NCBI RefSeq assembly: GCF_012927355.1
Contig: NZ_JABBGK010000001.1
Coordinates: 248,001-312,000, forward strand
Length of the DNA: 64,000 nucleotides
Direction of reading: 5' to 3'
Source of the DNA: Rhizobium terricola
Lineage (GTDB): Bacteria > Pseudomonadota > Alphaproteobacteria > Rhizobiales > Rhizobiaceae
Shown one piece after another: positions 44,293-53,633 of the stretch. The notes beneath the pieces were generated by a model that was given only the letters and a program-made list of their open reading frames with translations, searched no databases and was not told where the DNA came from. Each line of letters begins with the position of its first letter. The stretch's first letter is position 1. The translations under genes were made by a program, and so were the position numbers.

Positions 44293-44311
44293 TTAGGTAT
44301 TCGTTAACCAT
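44293..44311. promoter_or_regulatory. Candidate CtrA box upstream of the sugar transferase
   Basis: TTAG-N7-TTAACCAT at 44293-44311. On the minus strand, facing the sugar transferase, it reads ATGGTTAA-N7-CTAA, the same TTAA-N7-CTAA form as upstream of sciP plus the full TTAACCAT core. It lies about 43 bases before the GTG start. Confidence 0.55.
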
Positions 44312-44385
44312 GTTCTACATGATTGCTTTCCTGCAACACTCAGGGCTCTCGGTGCTCCCGGTGTCGAATACTGGCCAGGTCGTGT

Positions 44386-45411
44386 TCAGAGCATCGCGGC
44401 GGACAATTCGGTCGCGGTGCGGCCGAAAACGAGCGTGGCGCTGCCGGCGTGCAGGAGGGTGAGAGTGTCTCCGGCATCGAGCTGCGCCAGTGCCGTCGAG
44501 GCATGCGTGCCGGTTCCCCCGCGGACGGCGAGGAGGTCTTCCGTGCCGTTGCGGCGCAGGAGAACGGCATGCCCGGACGAGGACGAGGCCTCGACGGTGA
44601 GGTGAAGCTGGTAGACGCCGGACACCGGCACGAGCAGTCCGCTGCCATGGCCGGAGGACAAGGGCGCACCAAGTGTGAAGCCGCGGGCGGCCGGAATGAG
44701 GTCGTCGAAGCCGGTTTCCGTGCCGGCCGCCGGGGCGAAGGTGGCTGCGGCAAGCGACGCACGGGCCAGCGGGCGATGGTCGGCACGCACGATGCCGTCG
44801 GGGGAAATGACGAGCGCTGTTGTCCAGGTGCTGCCGTCCGGACTTACCTTGATAGACAGGCGGTCCTCGCCGGCAAGTCCGATCTCGGCCTTGCCCTGCC
44901 AGCCGGACTGGAGGAGCAGAGATGCCGTGTCGTCGGTCGCCGCCTTGTTGAGCTTCATGCGATGATCGCTGCCGTCATGGGTGAAGAGGCTTGCCGGAGA
45001 CCTGACGGCAAGCCGGTTCATGGCATCGGCGGTTGTCGAGAGGCCGAGGGTGGAAACTTCGAGATCGGCCGCGGTCGGCAGATCGAGCCAGTCGGTCCCG
45101 GAAAAGACCTTCAGCCGGCCGTCGGTCTGCTCGAAGCCTCGCCAGCCGGCGCGCGGCGTGACGAAGATCCATGCATCGTCCTGGCGGAAGGCGAGGCGCT
45201 GCTCCTTTCCCGACCAGTCGCCGGATGCCGGAGGCGTCACCCAGTAGCATCGGCCTTCGACAGGTGCCTCGGGCGGGGCGGTGCGCCGCTCGGCGATCGT
45301 CAGTTGCACGATCGCGTCGAGCGCCTGGAGCGCCTCGTTGTGGGTCACGTGCTTCTGCGCCTGCGACGGCAGGATGTAGGGCAGGGCGAGGTTGATGGTG
45401 GTGTCCGACAT
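44386..45411 (-). CDS. DUF2793 protein with C-terminal C1q/jelly-roll-like domain
   Basis: 341 residues. The N-terminus MSDTTINLALPYILPSQAQK and HVTHNEALQALDAIVQL is the DUF2793 signature found in rhizobial, phage and gene-transfer-agent loci. The C-terminal 120 residues (GTETGFDDLIPAARGFTLGA, then SGVYQLHLTVEASSSSGHAV) look like a beta-sandwich of the C1q/TNF type, which often binds carbohydrate or forms trimers. The start ATG 45411 has GGAG upstream. It sits between cysQ and a sugar transferase, with no phage genes around. Confidence 0.75.
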   Translation of the reverse strand: MSDTTINLALPYILPSQAQKHVTHNEALQALDAIVQLTIAERRTAPPEAPVEGRCYWVTPPASGDWSGKEQRLAFRQDDAWIFVTPRAGWRGFEQTDGRLKVFSGTDWLDLPTAADLEVSTLGLSTTADAMNRLAVRSPASLFTHDGSDHRMKLNKAATDDTASLLLQSGWQGKAEIGLAGEDRLSIKVSPDGSTWTTALVISPDGIVRADHRPLARASLAAATFAPAAGTETGFDDLIPAARGFTLGAPLSSGHGSGLLVPVSGVYQLHLTVEASSSSGHAVLLRRNGTEDLLAVRGGTGTHASTALAQLDAGDTLTLLHAGSATLVFGRTATELSAAML

Positions 45412-45532
45412 GGGGCGCAATCTCCGCTTCGATGCGGATATGCTGCGATGCTCCTGATCGGTGGGGACAATTTGAACGCGGGTGCTTTGAAAAGACAGAT
45501 TTTTCCGTCCTCTTCTTCCCCGCCCTGTCTGC

Positions 45533-46366
45533 TCAGTCCGGTCGGCGACCCCAGGCGACGAAGTCGCCATTGGCGAAGTCCGCCTGTCCGTCGATCCCAC
45601 GTTTGCCGTAAATGAGCGGGCTGCCGTCGAGGCGGAGCGTGATGCCGCCGGCGGCTCTGAGAACCGCATCGCCGGCCGCCGTGTCCCATTCCATCGTGCG
45701 GCCGCCGCAACGCGGGTAGATGTCGGCCAGTCCTTCGGCAAGCAGGCAGAACTTCAGCGACGAGCCGACCGCATGATGATCGGTGATCGCATGCGCCTTG
45801 AGATAGCTGTCGGTCGCGGGGGCGTTGTGCGAGCGGCTGACCAGCGCCTTGACGCAGGCATCCGGTTCACGGGTCGCGATCGGATGGCGCTTGGTGACGG
45901 CGAAGTCCGCGCCGACCTCGAACTTTTCCGCATGTCCGGGCCGGCCGTTATAGGCGACCCCAAGCGCCGGTGCATAGACGACACCGATCACCGGCACGCC
46001 GTTTTCGACGAGGGCGATGTTGACGGTAAAATCGTCGTGGCCGCCGATGAATTCGCGGGTGCCGTCGAGCGGGTCGACCAGGATGAAGCGGTCGGCGACT
46101 TCCGGGATCCGGCCGGCGGCAACGGATTCTTCCGCGACGACCGGAATGCCCTGCAGCGCGGTTTCGAGGGCCGCAAGGATGATGCGTTCCGCCCGCTCGT
46201 CAGCTTCCGTCACGGGCGTCTGGTCGCCCTTGATGCGCACATGCGGCCCGGCCCGGTAGACCTCCAGGATCGCCTTGCCGGCGGCCAGCGCCGCGCTCTC
46301 GAAAATGTCCAGCACTCTATGCTCCGTCGGGATCCGTCTCGGGGGCGGCGAATCCTCCGCCATCAT
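45533..46366 (-). CDS. cysQ: 3'(2'),5'-bisphosphate nucleotidase CysQ
   Basis: A 277-residue inositol-monophosphatase-superfamily enzyme. The metal site is formed by GDQTPVTEADERAE, PVVAEES, LVDPLDGTREFIGG and the C-terminal MEWDTAAGDAVLRAAGG. It hydrolyses 3'-phosphoadenosine 5'-phosphate to AMP in sulfate assimilation. Length is normal. It is divergent from soxB and leads into the DUF2793 gene on the same strand. Confidence 0.9.
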   Translation of the reverse strand: MMAEDSPPPRRIPTEHRVLDIFESAALAAGKAILEVYRAGPHVRIKGDQTPVTEADERAERIILAALETALQGIPVVAEESVAAGRIPEVADRFILVDPLDGTREFIGGHDDFTVNIALVENGVPVIGVVYAPALGVAYNGRPGHAEKFEVGADFAVTKRHPIATREPDACVKALVSRSHNAPATDSYLKAHAITDHHAVGSSLKFCLLAEGLADIYPRCGGRTMEWDTAAGDAVLRAAGGITLRLDGSPLIYGKRGIDGQADFANGDFVAWGRRPD

Positions 46367-46557
46367 CTCTCCGTTTGCCGGCCGCTTGTAAAGAGCCGTG
46401 CGGCCTCAAGGCTCTTCCGTACCGGCCTATGTGGCATATTTTGCACGCGTCCGAGACAATGCGCCTCATGTCTCAGAGAGGACAATTTTTGTCCTGATTG
46501 CGCTTGCTCTTTATGACGCCTGTGCGAAGGTGCGGCGATATTTCCAGAGGATGCTTG

Positions 46558-47811
46558 ATGCGTTATTCCGCTTTCTCGATTTTCCGGCAGGCTCTCTCCG
46601 GCAACAGGAACTGGGCGCCCATGTGGCGTGAGCCGCAGCCCAAGCTGCATTATGACGTCATTATCGTCGGCGGCGGCGGCCATGGTCTTTCTACCGCCTA
46701 CTACCTCGCCAAGGAACACGGCATCACCAATGTCGCGGTGCTCGAGAAGGGCTATCTGGGCTCCGGAAACGTCGGCCGCAACACGACGATTGTACGCTCC
46801 AACTACATGCTCGAGGGCAACGAGCCCTTCTACGAGTTGTCGATGCAGCTCTGGGAAGGGCTGGAGCAGGATTTCAACTACAATGCCATGATGAGCCAGC
46901 GCGGCATCATCAACCTGTTCCATTCCGACGGCCAACGCGACGCCTATGCCCGGCGCGGCAATGCGATGAAGATCCACGGCGTCGAGGCCGAACTGCTCGA
47001 TCGCGAGCAGGTCCGCAAGATGATGCCGTATCTCAACTATGACCACGCGCGCTTCCCGATCCTCGGCGGGCTCCTGCAGCGGCGGGCCGGCACCGCCCGG
47101 CACGATGCGGTGGCGTGGGGCTATGGTCGTGGTGCCGACAGCCGCGGCGTCGATCTCATCCAGCATTGCGAGGTGACGGGGATCCGCCGCGACGAGACCG
47201 GCAAGGTCGTCGGCGTCGAGACTACCAAGGGCTTCATCGGCTGCAACAAGCTGGCGCTGGCGACCGCCGGCCACACCTCGGTGACCGGCAAGATGGCCGG
47301 CCTCGACCTGCCGATCGAGACCCATGTGCTGCAGGCCTTCGTCTCGGAGGGCATCAAGCCGGTGATCGACAACGTGATCACCTATGGCGCCGGCCATTTC
47401 TACATCTCGCAGTCCGACAAGGGCGGCTTGGTGTTCGGTGCCAGTATCGACTACTATTCCTCCTATGCGCAGCGCGGCAATCTCGCCGCCGTCGAGCATA
47501 CGATCGAGGAAGGGGTGTCGCTGATCCCCGGGCTTTCGCGCCTCAGGGTCCTGCGTGCCTGGGGCGGCGCGATGGACATGTCGATGGACGGCTCGCCGAT
47601 CATCGACAAGACGCCGATCGACAATCTCTACCTCAACTGCGGCTGGTGCTACGGCGGGTTCAAGGCGACGCCGGCCTCCGGCTTCTGCTTCGCTCACCTG
47701 ATTGCCCGGAACGAGTCGCATCCGGTTGCGCGGTTCCTCCGCCTCGACCGCTTCCGTCGGGGCTTTGCCGTCGACGAACTCGGCGCCGGCCCGCAACCCA
47801 ATCTGTATTGA
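46558..47811 (+). CDS. soxB: Sarcosine oxidase beta subunit
   Basis: A 417-residue flavoprotein. The FAD-binding motif DVIIVGGGGHGLSTAYYLAK is near residue 35, and the GTARHDAVAWG segment carries the His that binds FMN covalently in heterotetrameric sarcosine oxidases. With SoxDAG it oxidises sarcosine to glycine, feeding the methyl carbon to tetrahydrofolate and making hydrogen peroxide. ATG 46558 is preceded by AGAGG and gives normal length. First gene of soxBDAG. Confidence 0.95.
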   Translation: MRYSAFSIFRQALSGNRNWAPMWREPQPKLHYDVIIVGGGGHGLSTAYYLAKEHGITNVAVLEKGYLGSGNVGRNTTIVRSNYMLEGNEPFYELSMQLWEGLEQDFNYNAMMSQRGIINLFHSDGQRDAYARRGNAMKIHGVEAELLDREQVRKMMPYLNYDHARFPILGGLLQRRAGTARHDAVAWGYGRGADSRGVDLIQHCEVTGIRRDETGKVVGVETTKGFIGCNKLALATAGHTSVTGKMAGLDLPIETHVLQAFVSEGIKPVIDNVITYGAGHFYISQSDKGGLVFGASIDYYSSYAQRGNLAAVEHTIEEGVSLIPGLSRLRVLRAWGGAMDMSMDGSPIIDKTPIDNLYLNCGWCYGGFKATPASGFCFAHLIARNESHPVARFLRLDRFRRGFAVDELGAGPQPNLY

Positions 47812-47820
47812 GACAAGACC

Positions 47821-48102
47821 ATGGCCAGCCTGATCTCCTGTCCGCATTGCGGAACCCGCCCGACGGAAGAGTTCACCATTCGCGGTGACGCCACGGTCGT
47901 TCGCCCGGCACCCGCCGCCTCCGACGACGACTGGTACCGATATGTCTATGTCCGCGACAACCCGAAGGGCCGGATCGCCGAATACTGGCACCACACCGCC
48001 GGTTGCCGGCGCTGGCTGGTGGTCGAGCGCGACAACGCCTCGAGCCATCAGGTCTATGCGGTGACCGACGCCGCCATCAAGGCGCGGGAGGCCGGCCGAT
48101 GA
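47821..48102 (+). CDS. soxD: Sarcosine oxidase delta subunit
   Basis: 93 residues. It has a zinc site made of CPHCGTRP near the N-terminus and YWHHTAGCRRW near residue 57, as in known SoxD structures. It stabilises the oxidase complex. It starts nine bases after soxB and its stop overlaps the soxA start (ATGA). Confidence 0.95.
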   Translation: MASLISCPHCGTRPTEEFTIRGDATVVRPAPAASDDDWYRYVYVRDNPKGRIAEYWHHTAGCRRWLVVERDNASSHQVYAVTDAAIKAREAGR

Positions 48103-51056
48103 GCGGGTATCGTCTTTCGAGCGGCGGCATCGTCAATCGCAGCCGCGCCATCACCTTTACCTTCGACGGTCGCGAGATGAAGGGCTTCGAAGGCGACACG
48201 CTCGCCTCGGCGCTGATCGCCAACGACCAGCTTCTGGTCGGCCGCAGCTTCAAGTATCACCGCCCGCGCGGCATCGTGACGGCCGGCTCGGCTGAGCCGA
48301 ACGCGCTCGTGACGATCGGATCGGGCGCGCGCACCGAACCCAATACGCGGGCAACCGTCGCGGAGCTCTATCACGGGCTGACGGCGGCGAGCCAGAACCG
48401 CTGGCCTTCGCTCACCTACGACATCGGCTCGGTCAATTCACTGCTGTCGCCGTTCCTCGGCGCGGGCTTCTACTACAAGACCTTCATGTGGCCGAAGAGC
48501 TTCTGGGAGAAGGTCTACGAGCCGATCATCCGCAGGGCTGCCGGGCTCGGTAAGGCGGTCATGGAGGCCGATCCGGACCGCTACGAAAAGGCCTGGGCGC
48601 ATTGCGACCTCCTGGTGATCGGCGCAGGGCCGACCGGTCTGGTCGCCGCCCTTGCCGCCGCGCGCGCCGGCCTTCGCGTCATCCTCGCCGACGAGGGCTT
48701 TCGCATGGGCGGGTCGCTGCTTTCCGAGAATGTCTCGGTCGGCGGACAGGCGGCCGGCGACTATGCCCAGTCGGTGGTCGAGGAGCTGAAGAGCTTTGCC
48801 AATGTCACGCTGATGGCGCGCACGACGGTGTTCGGCTGGTATGACGACAACGTGTTCGGGGCGGTCGAGAAGGTGCAGAAGCATGTGGCCCAGCCATCGG
48901 CGGAACTGCCGGTCGAGCGGGTCTGGCGCATCGTCGCGCAACAGGCGATCCTCGCTTCGGGTTCGGAGGAACGCCCGCTGGTGTTCGGCGGCAACGACCG
49001 TCCGGGCGTGATGACTTCCGGTGCGGTGCGCAGCTATCTCAACCGCTACGGCGTGGCGGTCGGCCAGCAGGTGGCGATCTTCACCAATGGCGGCGCCGGT
49101 TATCGCACGGCCCGCGACCTGATGGCCGCCGGGATCGGCGTGCCGGTGATCGTCGACGGGCGGAGCGACGCGACGGACGAGGCGCCCGAAGGCGTGCGTG
49201 TCGTGCGCGGCGGCGGCATCGTCGGGACCAGGGGGCGTCTCAGGATCGGCGGCGTCATCGTCGACCGCTTCGGCCATCAGGAAGAGATCGCCTGCGACGC
49301 GCTGGCGATGTCGGGCGGCTACAGCCCGGTGATCCATCTTGCCTGCCAGCGCGGGGCAAAGCCGGTCTGGTCGGACGAGCGCCAGGCCTTCCTTGCGCCG
49401 GATGTCGGCGGCCGTTTTGCCGTCGCGGGATCGGCGGCCGGGCTTTCGTCGCTTTCCGAATGCCTGAAGGACGGTGCCGCCAAGGCGCATGCGGCAATCG
49501 CCGCCCTCGGCCGGCTGGTCGGCGACGTCTCCGTGCCCGAAGTCGAGGGCGAGTATGACGCCGCCTTCGCGCCGCTCTGGTATGTGCCGGGGGCGAAAGA
49601 CAAGGCCTTCGTCGATTTCCAGAACGATGTGCATGTCAAGGATCTCAGCCTTGCCCAGCGCGAGGCGATGGGCCATGTCGAACACACCAAGCGCTACACC
49701 ACCGGCGGCATGGCGACCGACCAGGGCAAGCTCGGCAACGTCGCCACGATCGGCATCATGGCCGGCATGCGGGGCGTGTCGCCGGCCGAAATCGGCACCA
49801 CCACCTTCCGGCCCTTCTATACGCCGGTTTCCTTCGGCGCGCTGACCGGCACCAGCCGGGCGGAACATTCGCGCCCCACCCGCCAGTCGCCGCTCGCCGG
49901 CTGGGCCCGCCGCAACGGCGCGGTCCTCGTCGAGGCCGGACCGTGGATGCGCTCGTCCTATTTCTCGCGCGAGGGCGAAAAGACCTGGCGCGACACCGTC
50001 AACCGCGAGGTGCTGAACGTCCGGCAGAATGCCGGGCTGTGCGACGTCTCGACGCTCGGCAAGATCGAGGTATTTGGCGCCGATGCGGCCGAGTTCCTCA
50101 ACCGGCTCTATTCGAACGCCTTCCTCAAGCTGCCCGTCGGCAAGGCGCGCTACGGGCTGATGCTGCGCGAGGACGGCATGGTGTTCGACGACGGCACCAC
50201 CAGCCGGCTGTCGGACGACCACTACCTCGTCACGACCACCACCGCCTTTGCCGGCGAGGTGCTGGCGCATATGGAATTTTCGGCCCAGGCGCTCTGGCCT
50301 GATCTCGACGTGCGGTTCGTCTCGGTCAGCGACCAGTGGGCGCAGATGTCGCTGGTCGGGCCGAAGGCGCGGCTGATCCTCGAGCAGATCGTCGAGGACG
50401 ACGTCTCGAACGAGGCGTTTCCCTTCCTCGCCGCCCGCGAAGTCATGCTGCGCGGCGGGCTGAAGGCGCGGCTCTTCCGCATCTCGTTCTCCGGCGAACT
50501 CGCCTATGAAATCGCGGTGCCGGCCGGCTATGGCGAGGCGGTCGCCGACGCGATCATGGAAGCGGGCAAGGCCCACGGCATCTGTGCCTACGGCCTCGAA
50601 GCGCTCAACGTGATGCGCATCGAGAAGGGGCATGTCACCCACGCCGAGCTCGACGGACGCACCACGCCGGACGATGTCGGGCTGGGCAAGATGTTCTCCA
50701 GCCAGAAGCCGGACTTCATCGGCAAGCGCATGTCGAGCCGCTTCGGGCTGACGGCGGCCGACCGCGCCCAGATGGTGGGCCTCAGGCCCGTCGAGGCGGA
50801 CAAGGAAATCCGGGCCGGCGCACATCTCCTGAAGGAAGGCGCCAAGCCGTCGATGGCGAACGACCAGGGCCATGTGTCGTCGGTCTGCTTCTCGCCGGTT
50901 CTCGGCTCCTACATCGCGCTCGCCTTCCTGAAGTCGGGCCGGGAACGGATCGGCGAGAAGATCGTCGTCTGGGACGGGCTCCATCATTCGGAGGTGCTGG
51001 CCGAGGTCGTGAGCCCGGTCTTCGTCGATCCCGACAACAAGAAGCTCCATCTCTAA
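48099..51056 (+). CDS. soxA: Sarcosine oxidase alpha subunit
   Basis: 985 residues. An N-terminal domain of about 100 residues (SGGIVNRSRAITFTFDGREM onward) is followed by an NAD-binding Rossmann domain with VIGAGPTGLVAALAAARAG near residue 170. The C-terminal half is a GcvT-type tetrahydrofolate-binding domain (VGLGKMFSSQKPDFIGKRM near the end). It binds NAD and folate in the heterotetramer. Complete and of standard length; the start overlaps the soxD stop by four bases. Confidence 0.95.
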   Translation: MSGYRLSSGGIVNRSRAITFTFDGREMKGFEGDTLASALIANDQLLVGRSFKYHRPRGIVTAGSAEPNALVTIGSGARTEPNTRATVAELYHGLTAASQNRWPSLTYDIGSVNSLLSPFLGAGFYYKTFMWPKSFWEKVYEPIIRRAAGLGKAVMEADPDRYEKAWAHCDLLVIGAGPTGLVAALAAARAGLRVILADEGFRMGGSLLSENVSVGGQAAGDYAQSVVEELKSFANVTLMARTTVFGWYDDNVFGAVEKVQKHVAQPSAELPVERVWRIVAQQAILASGSEERPLVFGGNDRPGVMTSGAVRSYLNRYGVAVGQQVAIFTNGGAGYRTARDLMAAGIGVPVIVDGRSDATDEAPEGVRVVRGGGIVGTRGRLRIGGVIVDRFGHQEEIACDALAMSGGYSPVIHLACQRGAKPVWSDERQAFLAPDVGGRFAVAGSAAGLSSLSECLKDGAAKAHAAIAALGRLVGDVSVPEVEGEYDAAFAPLWYVPGAKDKAFVDFQNDVHVKDLSLAQREAMGHVEHTKRYTTGGMATDQGKLGNVATIGIMAGMRGVSPAEIGTTTFRPFYTPVSFGALTGTSRAEHSRPTRQSPLAGWARRNGAVLVEAGPWMRSSYFSREGEKTWRDTVNREVLNVRQNAGLCDVSTLGKIEVFGADAAEFLNRLYSNAFLKLPVGKARYGLMLREDGMVFDDGTTSRLSDDHYLVTTTTAFAGEVLAHMEFSAQALWPDLDVRFVSVSDQWAQMSLVGPKARLILEQIVEDDVSNEAFPFLAAREVMLRGGLKARLFRISFSGELAYEIAVPAGYGEAVADAIMEAGKAHGICAYGLEALNVMRIEKGHVTHAELDGRTTPDDVGLGKMFSSQKPDFIGKRMSSRFGLTAADRAQMVGLRPVEADKEIRAGAHLLKEGAKPSMANDQGHVSSVCFSPVLGSYIALAFLKSGRERIGEKIVVWDGLHHSEVLAEVVSPVFVDPDNKKLHL

Positions 51057-51060
51057 AGGG

Positions 51061-51627
51061 ATGCCAAGTATGCCCAAGCAATATGTCGCCCGTCACGTGC
51101 TGGAGGACCACATCGCCGGTTTCGAGGCCGAGGCGAACCCGCACCACCTGTCCATCCTGCGCCGGCCGACGGTGTTTTCGGTGCTCGCGCATGCGGGCGC
51201 GGAAAGCGATGTCGGCGAGGCGCTGTTCGAGATGGCCGAGGTCGAGGTCCGCGTCGTCGGCCCGGGCGAGTGGCTGCTCGTCTCCGACATCATCGGCGCC
51301 GACATGCTGGCGCGCGATCTTGTCGCCTTCGGTTCCGGCCGCGTCTCGTTTGCCGACCAGAGCGACGGCAAGGTGGTGCTGAAGATCCACGGGCCGGAGG
51401 TCCGCCGGGTCCTCGCCAAATGCCTCGCCGTCGACCTTCATCCGGACGTTTTTGCGCTCGGGGCGTCCGCGAATGCGCAATGCGCCCATGTGCCGGTCAA
51501 CCTGGCCCGCATCGGCATGGATGCGTTCGAACTGATCGTTCCGCGCTCCTATGCGGGCCATGTCTTCGAGGAAATCCGCGAGATGGGCCGGGAGTTCGCC
51601 CTCTCGGCCTCCTTCGCGGACAACTGA
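51061..51627 (+). CDS. soxG: Sarcosine oxidase gamma subunit
   Basis: 188 residues of the SoxG family, related to part of the GcvT fold (VLKIHGPEVRRVLAKCLAVD and CAHVPVNLARIGMDAFELIV). It completes the oxidase. It begins four bases after soxA; the second in-frame ATG at 51070 is an equal candidate start. The exporter gene that follows is convergent and only two bases away. Confidence 0.92.
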   Translation: MPSMPKQYVARHVLEDHIAGFEAEANPHHLSILRRPTVFSVLAHAGAESDVGEALFEMAEVEVRVVGPGEWLLVSDIIGADMLARDLVAFGSGRVSFADQSDGKVVLKIHGPEVRRVLAKCLAVDLHPDVFALGASANAQCAHVPVNLARIGMDAFELIVPRSYAGHVFEEIREMGREFALSASFADN

Positions 51628-51629
51628 TC

Positions 51630-52844
51630 TCAGATTTCGGGCTCGTGCGCGACATGCGAGGGGCCGAAGGTCAGGTGGGCGACGACGGCCGTGGCGATCC
51701 CGCCGATCGCGATGATCGACAGCATCGGCAGGGCCGTTCCGTCGTCGAGGACACCGATCGCGAATGAGCCGAGCGCGCCGGCGCCGAAGCCGAGCGCGCC
51801 CATGAGGGCGGCGGCCGTTCCGGAGATCGCGCCATGCGCCTCCATCGCCAGCACGTTGCAGGAGGGCATGATGCCGCCCACTCCCACCACCATGACGAAG
51901 AGCAGGGCGCAGACGGAATAGACCGTGCCGAGGCCCGAAAGCTCCATGCCGACGAGCGCAAGGCCGGCGGCCGCATAGAGAAGCGAGGAAACCTTGACCA
52001 CGCCGCGAATTCCGAGCTGCTGCGCCAGCCGCGGAGCGATCTGGGTGCCGATGCCGATGCCGACCGAGTTCAGCGCGAAGACCAGCGAATAGGTGATCGG
52101 GGAGAGCCCGTAGACATTGATGAGCGCGAAGGAGGAGCCGGCGATATAGGCGAAGAAGCCGCCCTGGGCGAGCGCCAGCGCACCGGCATAGGGAATGAAG
52201 CTGCGGCTCACCAGCAGGCGGCCGTACCAGTGAAGGGCGGCCCCCGGCTTGACGGTGGCGCGCAGCTCAGACATGCGGGTCTCCGGCAAAAGCGTCGCGA
52301 CGATCAGGGCGACGGCGACGGAGAGCGCCGCCATGACGACGAAGATCGCCCGCCATTCGGCAAAGGTGAGGATCAGGCTGCCGGCGAGCGGGGCGATCAC
52401 CGGGGCGAGGCCGAGCACCAGGACCACCATCGACATCAGCTTTGCCGCGGCATGACCGCTGAACAGGTCGCGGATGGCGGCGCTGGCGATCACCATGCCG
52501 ATCGAGCCGCCGATCCCCTGCAGGAAGCGGAAGGCGAGCATCTGGTTCGCGGTTGCCGAGAGGATGCAGCCGAGCGAGGCGGCGAGGAAGATGGCGAGCG
52601 CCAGGTAGATCACCGGCTTGCGGCCGAGCCGGTCGGAGGCCGGGCCATAAAACAGCTGGCCGAGGGTGAAGCCGACGAAATAGGTCATCATGCTCATCTG
52701 GATCGTCGCGTCGGTGGTGGCAAGGTCGCCGGCCATGCGCGGCATGGCGGCGACATGCATGTCGGTGGCAAAGGGGCCGAGCGCGCAGAGCGAGCCGAGG
52801 GCGACCGCGATCGGCAGGGTTTTGGGGGATGTCTTCTTGTCCAT
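51630..52844 (-). CDS. Bcr/CflA-family multidrug efflux MFS transporter
   Basis: A 404-residue twelve-helix major facilitator. The Bcr/CflA drug-export signature is visible: ALGPFATDMHVAAMPRMAGD, then FGQ-like TLGQLFYGPASDRLGRKPVI and RFLQGIGGSIGMVIASAAIR. It likely exports drugs or metabolites through proton exchange. It is divergent from a tetR gene with two palindromic operators between, so it should be repressed by that regulator and induced by a ligand. Confidence 0.88.
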   Translation of the reverse strand: MDKKTSPKTLPIAVALGSLCALGPFATDMHVAAMPRMAGDLATTDATIQMSMMTYFVGFTLGQLFYGPASDRLGRKPVIYLALAIFLAASLGCILSATANQMLAFRFLQGIGGSIGMVIASAAIRDLFSGHAAAKLMSMVVLVLGLAPVIAPLAGSLILTFAEWRAIFVVMAALSVAVALIVATLLPETRMSELRATVKPGAALHWYGRLLVSRSFIPYAGALALAQGGFFAYIAGSSFALINVYGLSPITYSLVFALNSVGIGIGTQIAPRLAQQLGIRGVVKVSSLLYAAAGLALVGMELSGLGTVYSVCALLFVMVVGVGGIMPSCNVLAMEAHGAISGTAAALMGALGFGAGALGSFAIGVLDDGTALPMLSIIAIGGIATAVVAHLTFGPSHVAHEPEI

Positions 52845-52889
52845 GAAGGGCTTCCGTGAAAGATGGGAGGAGCTTGAAACGGCAATTGA

Positions 52890-52905
52890 GAAACGGTATC
52901 GTTTC
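52890..52905. promoter_or_regulatory. TetR operator 1
   Basis: Palindrome GAAACG-GTAT-CGTTTC. Its centre is 31 bp (three helical turns) from operator 2, so two TetR dimers could sit on the same face of the DNA. It lies 46 bp from the exporter start. Confidence 0.75.
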
Positions 52906-52919
52906 CATAATGCTCGTCA

Positions 52920-52937
52920 GGAAACGTATTCGTTTCC
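52920..52937. promoter_or_regulatory. TetR operator 2
   Basis: Palindrome GGAAACG-TATT-CGTTTCC, the same half-sites as operator 1 with one more pair. It lies 34 bp before the tetR start and probably mediates autoregulation. Confidence 0.78.
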
Positions 52938-52971
52938 TTTTGTCAATTGATTTCTTCCAGGGAGTGTCACC

Positions 52972-53625
52972 ATGAGCACCGGCCCCTTAACCGTCGGACG
53001 CCCGCCGAGCCTCGCGGAGGAGGAGCGCAAGGCGCTGATCCTGCAGGCGGCGGAGCGCGTCTTCGATGCGCTCGGCTATGGCGATGCGACGATGGAGGAG
53101 GTGGCGCGCGCCTGCGGCATGGCGAAGAAGACGCTCTACAAGTTCTTCCCCGACAAGGCGGCCCTTTTCGGCGCGCTGATCGACAGCCACGACATTTTGA
53201 CCGTCAGCGAAGCCCGCCCTGCCGGCGAGGTCCGGGGGCAGGGCGAGGCTGGTAACCGGGCAAGCCGCCTGCGCCGCCTGCTCGAAGAACTCGCCGCCTT
53301 CATCCTCTCGCCGCGCCAGCTGACGCTGACCCGCCTCGTCATCGCCGAGGCGACCAAATCACCGGAGCTTGCCGAGCGCTTTTACCGCGAATGTGTGGAA
53401 AAGACCCAGGGCTATGTGGTGCGCGAACTCGAAGCCGACTTCCCCGGCTTTGCCGACAACATCGACCAGGCCCGCGTGATCGCCGACGTCTTCGTCGGCT
53501 CGACGCTCGGCACCGTCCACATCCGCGCCCTGATGCTCAATGCCGACCACGCGGCGCTGAAGGAGGAACTGTCTGTGCGGCTGGATATGGCGACGGGGAT
53601 GATGGAGCGGTTTCTGGCGGGGTGA
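52972..53625 (+). CDS. TetR family transcriptional regulator
   Basis: 217 residues. The N-terminal helix-turn-helix is typical (ILQAAERVFDALGYGDATME and CGMAKKTLYKFFPDKAALFG), followed by an all-helical ligand-binding domain resembling the TetR_C AefR type (FILSPRQLTLTRLVIAEATK). It is divergent from the Bcr-type exporter. Two matching palindromes in the gap are the expected operators. Ligand unknown. Confidence 0.88.
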   Translation: MSTGPLTVGRPPSLAEEERKALILQAAERVFDALGYGDATMEEVARACGMAKKTLYKFFPDKAALFGALIDSHDILTVSEARPAGEVRGQGEAGNRASRLRRLLEELAAFILSPRQLTLTRLVIAEATKSPELAERFYRECVEKTQGYVVRELEADFPGFADNIDQARVIADVFVGSTLGTVHIRALMLNADHAALKEELSVRLDMATGMMERFLAG

Positions 53626-53633
53626 GGGGGCAT

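Noticed and set aside
46367-46557. Glycine or folate riboswitch before soxB
   Set aside because: No conserved aptamer core could be recognised in the 190-bp gap; only a ribosome site is evident.
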